Positions 6,769 to 12,751 of a stretch of DNA of 14,935 nt are shown here, piece after piece (within the stretch, counting starts at the first letter, position 1; each line of letters begins with the position of its first letter). A program made the position numbers and the translations under genes. Source of the DNA: CAZMVY01 sp964569765 (GTDB taxonomy: Bacteria > Planctomycetota > Phycisphaerae > UBA1845 > PWPN01); assembly GCA_964569765.1 (NCBI GenBank), contig CAZMVY010000120.1, positions 1-14,935 on the forward strand. Direction: 5' to 3'. Below the pieces are notes generated by a model. The model was not told the origin of the DNA. It did no database searches and worked only from the letters and a program-made list of their open reading frames with translations.

Positions 6769-8448
6769 ATGTCCCAAGCCCGCAGGGTACCCCGGTTGCA
6801 ATCGCTTCGCTTTGTTCTGTCGGCGGCCGTCCTGTGGCCCGTCGCATTGGCACACGCCGAGTGCCAGACGCGTCCCGCCCGTCCGCCGAACGTGCTGCTC
6901 ATCATGACGGATCAGCAATACGCCGGCGTCCTTGGCTGCGCGGGCAACCCGCTGGTCAAGACGCCCAGCCTCGACCGGCTCGCCGCCCAGGGGGCCCGGA
7001 TCACCCAAGCCGTGTGCGCGACGCCATTCTGCACGCCCACACGCGCCTCGATCCGCACCGGGCAGTGGCCACACACCCACGGACTCACGTACAACGTCGC
7101 CCCCGACCAGCGGAAAGAGCGGCGCAACGCCAGACGCGGCGAGGATCGCCCCGCCCGCGCCGACCGCGCGGCCCGGCGCACACGCCGTGAGCGGCCGCAA
7201 CAAGCCGGGTTGTCCACTGCCGACCGTTCCGGCGGCCTCAGCGACGACCAGGTCATCCTCGATAATCTGCTCTTCGATCGCGGTTATCGGCTGAACCACC
7301 TCGGCAAGTGGCATCTCGGCGACCTGGCCAACCTGCGGTGCTTTCGCGACAAGGCCGGCCAGGACCCGGACCGGGTTGCGTACGCCAAGTGGCTTGCGCA
7401 GCAGGGCGAGGGTCTCGTGAGCCGCGAGGCCAGGCCGGGCGAGACCTTCGTCGATGAAGCGGGGGGTGTATTCCTCAGTGCCGCCATTGTCCGCACGCGG
7501 TCTGCCATCGGCGAGGACGCCGAGGAGGGGGCGAAGGAGGCGCGGGCCATCGGTCGATCGGCCCTGGCCCCGCGGGCGCAGTTCGAGACGTGGCTGGCCG
7601 ATCAGGCCATCGCGTGGATCGAGAAGAACGCGGCCCGGCCGTTCATGCTCACCTTCTCCGTCTCGCCCCCGCACGCCCCGTGGATCGCGCCGGACCCGTA
7701 CTACAGCATGTACGACCCCGTCCGGATGGTCCTTCCCGACTCATTCCGCGACCGGCCTGCCGTCTACCGAACCGCCCAGGCGGCGCGGATGGGCGCCGCC
7801 GCCGGCGAGGCGGGCCTCCGCGAGCAGCTCCGCTGCTACTACGCCCAGGTGACGATGATGGATGAACAGATCGGCCGCATCCTCGACAAACTCCGCGAAC
7901 TGGGCCTGGAGAGAGATACGCTGGTCATCTTCACGAGCGACCACGGCGACATGCAGGGCGCGCACGGGATGATGGGCAAGTCCGTCCACGCGTTTTACGA
8001 GGAGGACGTTCGCGTTCCGCTGATCTTCCGGTATCCGCCGACGATCAAGGCGGGGCGGGTCATCGACATGACGGTCAACTCGGTGGACCTGATGCCGACG
8101 GTGCTCGAATACGCCGGACTGCCGATCCCGCCGGGCGTGCAGGGCCGGAGCGTGCGTTCGATCCTCGACGGGGCCGCGAAGCCGGACGACCGCCCCGGGT
8201 TCTGCGAACGCGGCTTGCGTGGCGGCGTCACCTGTCGGATGATCCGCACGGCCGAGTGGAAGTACAACGTGTACCCGGGCGGCCGGCGGGAACTGTTCCA
8301 CCTGGCCGACGACCCGGGCGAGATGCGGAACCTTGCGAACGATCCCAGGTGGCGGTCGCAGCGGGATGATTTGGAGCGGCAACTGCGCGATCACATGCGG
8401 GTCACAAAGGACCCGGCGCTGGATGATCTGTTTCGTGCGGGCCAGTAG
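6769..8448 (+). CDS. Secreted sulfatase (formylglycine type)
   Basis: A 559-residue arylsulfatase-superfamily protein (family S1) that hydrolyses sulfate esters, probably on a polysaccharide. The signal peptide (about residues 1-30) has core FVLSAAVLWPVALAHA and likely cleavage after AHA. The catalytic motif is C88-T-P-T-R92 (CxPxR), where C88 must be converted to formylglycine by a maturase not encoded here. Other active-site elements are visible: NVLLIMTDQQ (D48 metal ligand), LGKWHLG (K180, H182), SPPHAPW (H302), TSDHGD (D391, H392) and GKSVHAFYEEDVRVPL (K404). The C-terminal subdomain has the usual AEWKYNVY...LFHLADDPGEMRNLAND. Oddity: residues ~115-157 form an Arg-rich insertion between the CxPxR helix and the GYRLNHLGKWH strand. 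The start is supported by AGGAGG at 6754-6759, nine bases upstream. Substrate specificity cannot be read from sequence. Confidence 0.93.
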   Translation: MSQARRVPRLQSLRFVLSAAVLWPVALAHAECQTRPARPPNVLLIMTDQQYAGVLGCAGNPLVKTPSLDRLAAQGARITQAVCATPFCTPTRASIRTGQWPHTHGLTYNVAPDQRKERRNARRGEDRPARADRAARRTRRERPQQAGLSTADRSGGLSDDQVILDNLLFDRGYRLNHLGKWHLGDLANLRCFRDKAGQDPDRVAYAKWLAQQGEGLVSREARPGETFVDEAGGVFLSAAIVRTRSAIGEDAEEGAKEARAIGRSALAPRAQFETWLADQAIAWIEKNAARPFMLTFSVSPPHAPWIAPDPYYSMYDPVRMVLPDSFRDRPAVYRTAQAARMGAAAGEAGLREQLRCYYAQVTMMDEQIGRILDKLRELGLERDTLVIFTSDHGDMQGAHGMMGKSVHAFYEEDVRVPLIFRYPPTIKAGRVIDMTVNSVDLMPTVLEYAGLPIPPGVQGRSVRSILDGAAKPDDRPGFCERGLRGGVTCRMIRTAEWKYNVYPGGRRELFHLADDPGEMRNLANDPRWRSQRDDLERQLRDHMRVTKDPALDDLFRAGQ

Positions 8449-8463
8449 CGTGTCGGGTGGCAT

Positions 8464-8481
8464 GGGCATGTCCGCATGCCC
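8464..8481 (+). terminator. Hairpin just after first sulfatase
   Basis: GGGCATG (8464-8470), loop TCCG, CATGCCC (8475-8481): a perfect 7-bp stem 15 bases after the sulfatase stop. No T-run follows, so it may be a terminator without a U-tract, an mRNA 3' stabiliser or a repeat unit. Confidence 0.35.
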
Positions 8482-8518
8482 GCGCCTCTGGATGGCGGGC
8501 GCCGCCTGGGGACTGCGG

Positions 8519-8536
8519 CGGCGGCGACAGCCGCCG
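8519..8536. repeat. GC-rich hairpin
   Basis: CGGCGGC (8519-8525), loop GACA, GCCGCCG (8530-8536). It is a second strong 7-bp stem, directly abutting the longer palindromic element that follows. No function is evident. Confidence 0.35.
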
Positions 8537-8615
8537 TCATGCTGAGCGAAGCGAAGCATCTGGCTTCCCTGCGACGATCAGCCAGGTTCTTCGTCGCTTC
8601 GCTCTTCAGAATGAC
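8536..8615. repeat. Palindromic intergenic repeat element (REP/MITE-like)
   Basis: An ~80-base imperfect palindrome. The left arm starts GTCATGCTGAGCGAAGCG and the right arm ends CGCTTCGCTCTTCAGAATGAC. The inner arms CTGGCT / AGCCAG pair around a loop of about 14 bases. The sequence GCTGAGCGAAGCGAAGCATCT is, from memory, a widespread dispersed repeat in several bacterial phyla, including planctomycete and Chloroflexota genomes. Only one copy is in this window, so dispersal is not shown here. A T6 run at 8634-8639 follows, too far from the stem for a classical terminator. Confidence 0.55.
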
Positions 8616-8653
8616 GGGTTCGGCGAACGAAGGTTTTTTCTTGCGGAGGACCG

Positions 8654-10189
8654 ATGGTGTTCATTCGAAGTCACACGTGGATGGTGCAGTGGGTCTCGGT
8701 GGTGGCAGGAATCGCGTGTGCGGCCCGGTGTCCGGCCGCGGCCTCCGATGAGTCGGCCGCGCCGACCAGGCGCCCCAACTTCGTGTTCATTCTCGTGGAC
8801 GATTTGCGCTACGACGCGATGAGCTGCGCGGGGCACCCTTTTGTCAAGACGCCGAACATCGACCGCATCGCGACGGCCGGCGTGCGGTTCACGAACGCGT
8901 TCGTGACGCTCTCGCTGTGCGCGCCGTCGCGCGCCGCCTTCCTCACGGGCATCTACAATCACGCGAACGGCATCCCGACGAACGAGGGCCAGGAACTCGA
9001 TCCCTCGAAGTTCACGACCTATCCCCAGCTCCTCCAGCGGGCGGGTTACGAGACGGCCTTCATCGGGAAGTGGCACCAGGGCCCGACGGCAGGCCCGCGC
9101 CCGGGGTTTGACTACTGGCTGAGCTTTCGGGGCCAGGGCGTCTACGTCGATCCGCAACTCAACGAGAACGGCCGCGAGTTCAAAGCCCAGGGTTACATGA
9201 CCGATCTGCTCACGCAGGCCGCCGTCGACTTCCTGAAACGTCCGCGGAACAGGCCGTTCAGCCTCTGCCTCTGGCACAAGGCCGTTCACGGCCCCTTCAC
9301 CCCGGCTGATCGGCACAAGGATCTTTACCGGGATGTCGAGCTTCCCGAGCCGCCGAGCTTCCGCGATACGTTCGAGGGAAAGCCTGCGTGGCAGCGCGCT
9401 CTCGTTCGCCCGGGCGGCAAGGCGAAGGATGAGGCGGGCGAGCCCGTGCCGCCGTCCATCCCGCCGGAGAAGTGGAACCCGCGCGGCGAGGACCGCCTCA
9501 ACTACTACCGGGCGTTGGCCGCCGTGGACGACAGCGTGGGCCGCGTCCTCGCGACGCTCAAGGAGACCGGGCAACTGGACAACACCGTCGTCATCTTTGC
9601 CGGAGACAACGGCTTCTTCATGGGCGAGCATCGCCGCGGCGACAAGCGCCTGGCCTACGAGGAATCGCTCCGCATCCCGCTGCTCATGTGCGGTCCGGGC
9701 GTCGCAAAGCCCGGCAGCACGCGCGAGCAGATGGTTCTGAACAACGACATGGCCCCGACGCTGCTTGATCTTGCCGGCGTCACGCCGGCCGCGAAGCTGC
9801 AGGGCCGCTCCTTCACGCCGCTCCTCGCGCGCGAGAGCCCGGACTGGCGGAAGTCGTTCCTGTTCGAGTACTACCAGGAGGGCTGGCTGCCGCGGATCCC
9901 GACGCTCGTGGGCGTGCGGACGACCGACTGGAAGTACGTCACCTATCCGACGATCAAGGACATCGACGAGCTGTACAACCTCAAGGCCGACCCGTACGAG
10001 ATGAAGAACCTCGCCGCCGACCCAGCCGCGAAGGACCAGCTCGCGAAGATGAAGGCCGAGCTGGATCGCCTGAAGAAGGAAACCGGCTACGCGCTTGAGC
10101 AGCCCACCGCCGGTCGCAGCGGTGACGCCGCGTCGAGGCCGGCCCAGCGCCGAGCCAGAAGGACCGCGCCGGCCCGCGAGAGACCGTAG
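8654..10189 (+). CDS. Secreted sulfatase (formylglycine type), second copy
   Basis: A 511-residue S1 sulfatase, distinct from the upstream one and nearer in style to iduronate-2-/glucosamine-type sulfatases; this subfamily call is tentative. An N-terminal hydrophobic signal (about residues 11-30, VQWVSVVAGIACAARCPAAA) indicates export. Active-site features: NFVFILVDDLRYD (D49, D50 metal ligands), C89-A-P-S-R93 (CxPxR formylglycine site), FIGKWHQG (K139, H141), WHKAVHGPF (H212), FAGDNGFFMGEH (D318, N319) and KRLAYEESLRIPL (K331). The C-terminal part has TDWKYVTYP...LYNLKADPYEMKNLAADP. The last ~27 residues are Arg/Ala/Pro-rich and lie outside the fold. The start ATG has GGAGGA at 8645-8650, only three to four bases away, so GTG at 8657 or ATG at 8681 remain possible. 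It lies 205 bases after the first sulfatase on the same strand. Confidence 0.93.
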   Translation: MVFIRSHTWMVQWVSVVAGIACAARCPAAASDESAAPTRRPNFVFILVDDLRYDAMSCAGHPFVKTPNIDRIATAGVRFTNAFVTLSLCAPSRAAFLTGIYNHANGIPTNEGQELDPSKFTTYPQLLQRAGYETAFIGKWHQGPTAGPRPGFDYWLSFRGQGVYVDPQLNENGREFKAQGYMTDLLTQAAVDFLKRPRNRPFSLCLWHKAVHGPFTPADRHKDLYRDVELPEPPSFRDTFEGKPAWQRALVRPGGKAKDEAGEPVPPSIPPEKWNPRGEDRLNYYRALAAVDDSVGRVLATLKETGQLDNTVVIFAGDNGFFMGEHRRGDKRLAYEESLRIPLLMCGPGVAKPGSTREQMVLNNDMAPTLLDLAGVTPAAKLQGRSFTPLLARESPDWRKSFLFEYYQEGWLPRIPTLVGVRTTDWKYVTYPTIKDIDELYNLKADPYEMKNLAADPAAKDQLAKMKAELDRLKKETGYALEQPTAGRSGDAASRPAQRRARRTAPARERP

Positions 10190-10457
10190 CACCCGTTCGG
10201 CTCGGGGTCGGTGCGTCTCGGCAGCGCGGTTCACCAGGCGGCTCTGCGCTACCCTGGACCAGGGCAACGACGCCGCTTCTGCTGGCCGCTTCGCCGCATC
10301 TCCTGACGCTATCGGCCCCGTCTCGTGCCGGTGGGCGCGGCGCTGCGCTTGACCTCCGGTATTCTCGTGGTGGGCCTTCGGCAGGAAGAACGCCGTGACA
10401 GGCCGGTGTCGATCAGGATATCGCTGCGCGGGCGCGCACCCTGGTCTGCTACGCCGC
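10190..10457 (+). other. Intergenic stretch without a supported gene
   Basis: A 357-base gap separates the second sulfatase from the glycosidase. An open frame from 10325 runs into the glycosidase, but its extra residues are Arg-rich and unlike a signal peptide, and a strong ribosome site and promoter lie further downstream, so I treat it as non-coding. TTGACC at about 10350 looks like a -35 box but has no -10 at the right distance. I see nothing else in this part. Confidence 0.4.
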
Positions 10458-10489
10458 GCCGTGGTGCGCCGAGCGGCGTCACCACTGGC
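10458..10489 (+). promoter_or_regulatory. Long hairpin/palindrome overlapping the glycosidase promoter
   Basis: GCC-GTGGTG-CGCC (10458-10470), loop GAGC, then GGCG-CACCAC-GGC (10475-10489) with single bulged T residues at 10479 and 10486. This gives about 13 base pairs in total. The right arm overlaps the predicted -35 box at 10485-10490. It may be an operator for the glycosidase gene (half-sites GTGGTG...CACCAC) or a terminator hairpin for the upstream transcript; no T-run follows. Confidence 0.35.
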
Positions 10490-10513
10490 AACCGGCGGCG
10501 TGCTGCATATACT
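10485..10513 (+). promoter_or_regulatory. Sigma70-type promoter of the GH27 gene
   Basis: -35 CTGGCA (10485-10490), a 17-base spacer, then -10 TATACT (10508-10513). The predicted start near 10520 leaves a short leader with a GGAGGA ribosome site (10534-10539) seven bases before ATG 10547. Match is 4/6 and 5/6 to consensus. Confidence 0.55.
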
Positions 10514-10546
10514 CAAGTCGTCTTCATTGTGCTGGAGGATCGACCG

Positions 10547-12547
10547 ATGAGAATGTCAGCCGGCTGCGGTCCATTGGGCGCCTGCGTCGCCCTGGTACAG
10601 GTTGTTACGACGGCGGGTGTTGCCATGTCGCAAGAGACTCCGGATCTGACCGTGACCACAGCCCCGGCCAACGCGCTGTGGATCGACAGCCTTGAACTGC
10701 GCCATGTGATCCAGGACACCGGCGTGCCGCAGGGCGGCCGGTCAACGGCCGGTAATCCCCTCAGGCTCAAGGGCGTGGTCTATCCGCACGGCTTTGGCAC
10801 GCACGCTCCCAGCGAAGCGCGGATCGTACTGGAGGGTTGCGCGACGCGGTTCCTCTCGATCGTCGGCGTGGACGACGAGACGAAAGACCGGGGTTCCGTG
10901 ACCTTTGAGGTATGGGTGGATGGCAGAAAGGTCGTGGAGACGCCCGTGATCCGTGGCGGCGAGGAGCCCGGGTTGGTCTCCGTCGATCTGATCGGCGCCC
11001 GGGAGATGGAACTCGTTGTGCGCGACGGCGGCGACAATACCGATTACGATCACGCCGATTGGGCGGGCGCACTGTTTCTCCTCGCGGAGGGCGCGAAGAC
11101 GAAGCCGCGGATCCTCGAAGAGCCGCCGATGCCGATCGCGCATGGCACCGATCCCAGGCCGCGCATCAACAACCCGCACGTCGTCGGCACGACGCCCGGT
11201 CGCCCGTTCCTGTTCCTCATCCCGGCCAGCGGCGAAGGGCCGCTTGAGTTTTCCGCAAAGAAGCTGCCGGCCGGCCTCGTGCTGGATCCAAAGACGGGCA
11301 TCATCAGTGGCTCCCTGAAGAAGGCCGGCCGGTACGATGTTACGCTACACGTAAAGGGCCCGAAGGGTTCCGACCGCCGCAAACTGCGGATCGTCGCCGG
11401 TCCGCACAAGCTCGCACTCACGCCGCCGATGGGGTGGAACTCGTGGAACGTCTGGGCCAAGGCCGTGGACGATGGCAGGATCCGGGCCGCGGCGGACGCG
11501 ATGATCGCGAGCGGCCTTGCTGCGCACGGCTTTCAGTACATCAACATTGACGATTGCTGGGAGGGCGAGCGGAACGCGGCCGGCGAAATCCAGGCCAACG
11601 ACAAGTTCCCGGACATGAAGGCGCTCGGCGATTACATCCACGCGAAGGGGCTGCGGTTCGGCATCTATTCGTCGCCGGGGCCGAAGACGTGTGCGGGGTT
11701 CGCCGGCAGCTACCAGCACGAGGAGCAGGACGCCCAGACCTGGGCATCGTGGGGTGTCGACTACCTGAAATACGACTGGTGTTCCTACGGCGACCTCGTC
11801 AAGGATGTCGAAAAGACCGTGCCGGTGCTGCAGAAGCCGTACCGCGTGATGCGCGAGGCGCTCGACAAGTGCGACCGCGACATCGTGTTCAGCCTCTGCC
11901 AGTACGGCATGGGCGACGTGTGGAAGTGGGGGGCCGAAGTCGGCGGCAACCTGTGGCGCACGACCGGCGACATCACTGACTCGTGGTCGAGCATGGCGGG
12001 GATCGGTTTTTCGCACGATGACCGGAGCCCGTTCGCCGGTCCTGGGCACTGGAACGATCCGGACATGCTCGTGGTCGGCCGGGTCGGTTGGGGGCCGACG
12101 CTGCACGAGACGAATCTGAGCCGTAACGAGCAGATTACACACATCACGCTCTGGAGCCTGCTGGCGGCTCCGCTGCTGATCGGTTGCGACATGTCGAAGC
12201 TGGACGAGTTCACGGTCGATCTGCTGAGCAACGATGAGGTGCTTGACGTGGATCAGGACCCGCTCGGCAGGGCGGCCGTCCGTAAGGCCCGGCAGGATAC
12301 GACGGAGGTCTGGGCGCGCCCGTTGAGCGACCGGACGTGGGCGGTCGGCCTGTTCAACCGCGGTCGTCGTGCCGCGCCGGTGACGGTGAAGTGGTCGGAC
12401 CTCGGGCTGAAGGCGAAGGACAACCTGCCGGTCCGCGACCTCTGGCAACGCAAGGACTTAGGCAAGTTCAAGGGCTCGTACACGCAGGAGGTCCGCGCCC
12501 ACGGCGCGGCCCTGATCAAGGTCGGCAAGCCGCATCCGGCGGACTGA
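10547..12547 (+). CDS. GH27 alpha-galactosidase-like enzyme with N-terminal NPCBM domain
   Basis: A 666-residue secreted glycoside hydrolase. A signal region covers about residues 1-28 (ACVALVQVVTTAGVAMSQ). An NPCBM-type carbohydrate-binding domain follows (about 38-181, with LKGVVYPHGFGTHAPSEARI and VWVDGRKVVET). A putative-Ig (He_PIG-like) linker spans about 205-285 (LEFSAKKLPAGLVLDPKTGI). The GH27 barrel starts LTPPMGWNSWN (291-301) and includes YINIDDCWEG, LKYDWCSYG with predicted nucleophile D410, RTTGDITDSW with predicted acid/base D475, and HWNDPDMLVVG. A beta-sandwich domain closes the protein. The expected reaction is retaining hydrolysis of terminal alpha-D-galactose, though GH27 also includes alpha-N-acetylgalactosaminidases and beta-L-arabinopyranosidases. 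The start is set by GGAGGA at 10534-10539 and by the promoter. Two sulfatases upstream suggest a sulfated galactose-containing substrate (inference). Confidence 0.93.
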   Translation: MRMSAGCGPLGACVALVQVVTTAGVAMSQETPDLTVTTAPANALWIDSLELRHVIQDTGVPQGGRSTAGNPLRLKGVVYPHGFGTHAPSEARIVLEGCATRFLSIVGVDDETKDRGSVTFEVWVDGRKVVETPVIRGGEEPGLVSVDLIGAREMELVVRDGGDNTDYDHADWAGALFLLAEGAKTKPRILEEPPMPIAHGTDPRPRINNPHVVGTTPGRPFLFLIPASGEGPLEFSAKKLPAGLVLDPKTGIISGSLKKAGRYDVTLHVKGPKGSDRRKLRIVAGPHKLALTPPMGWNSWNVWAKAVDDGRIRAAADAMIASGLAAHGFQYINIDDCWEGERNAAGEIQANDKFPDMKALGDYIHAKGLRFGIYSSPGPKTCAGFAGSYQHEEQDAQTWASWGVDYLKYDWCSYGDLVKDVEKTVPVLQKPYRVMREALDKCDRDIVFSLCQYGMGDVWKWGAEVGGNLWRTTGDITDSWSSMAGIGFSHDDRSPFAGPGHWNDPDMLVVGRVGWGPTLHETNLSRNEQITHITLWSLLAAPLLIGCDMSKLDEFTVDLLSNDEVLDVDQDPLGRAAVRKARQDTTEVWARPLSDRTWAVGLFNRGRRAAPVTVKWSDLGLKAKDNLPVRDLWQRKDLGKFKGSYTQEVRAHGAALIKVGKPHPAD

Positions 12548-12659
12548 ATCCGCCGCGGGAATCGCGCGTGAAGGCGGGCGTCTCGCATCTTCCGCATCGC
12601 AGGGCCGCCTCTCTCCGCAACGCCGCGGGGCTGCGGTGGCGGTGCCGCGGGGACGCCTG

Positions 12660-12665
12660 TATACT
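12660..12665 (+). promoter_or_regulatory. Possible -10 box upstream of the EF-G gene
   Basis: TATACT, identical to the -10 of the GH27 promoter. It lies 86 bases before the EF-G start codon. The best -35 at a 17-base spacing is TGGCGG (12637-12642), which is poor, so the call rests mainly on the -10. Confidence 0.3.
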
Positions 12666-12751
12666 CTACTACGTATCGTGCCTTCCGCGTGCCGGCTCGC
12701 CGCATGTTGAGGCGCCGACGGCGGCGTGACCGGGCAAACCGAGTGACGGCC

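Noticed and set aside
6496..7674. Leftward N-terminal extension of the small CxxC protein to 503 residues
   Set aside because: The extension is antisense to the sulfatase and low-complexity; a promoter and ribosome site define the start at 6495.
8634..8639. T6 run as the tail of an intrinsic terminator
   Set aside because: It lies 18 bases after the large palindrome and only a 4-bp stem precedes it directly; it also abuts the ribosome site of the second sulfatase.
10350..10370. TTGACC...TATTCT as a promoter
   Set aside because: The two boxes are only about five bases apart, far too close for sigma70, and no -10 lies at 16-18 bases.
8606..10516. Leftward 636-codon open frame opposite the second sulfatase
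   Set aside because: Arg- and Val-rich with no family signature, and it mirrors the sulfatase codons; the sulfatase has signal, active site and ribosome site.
10325..10546. Upstream extension of the GH27 protein by 74 residues
   Set aside because: The extra residues are Arg-rich and not signal-like; the GGAGGA site and TATACT promoter support ATG 10547.
12689..12751. Upstream extension of EF-G by 21 residues
   Set aside because: The residues are mostly arginine and absent from EF-G family N-termini; ATG 12752 gives the canonical start before the VRNIGIAAHIDAGKT motif.
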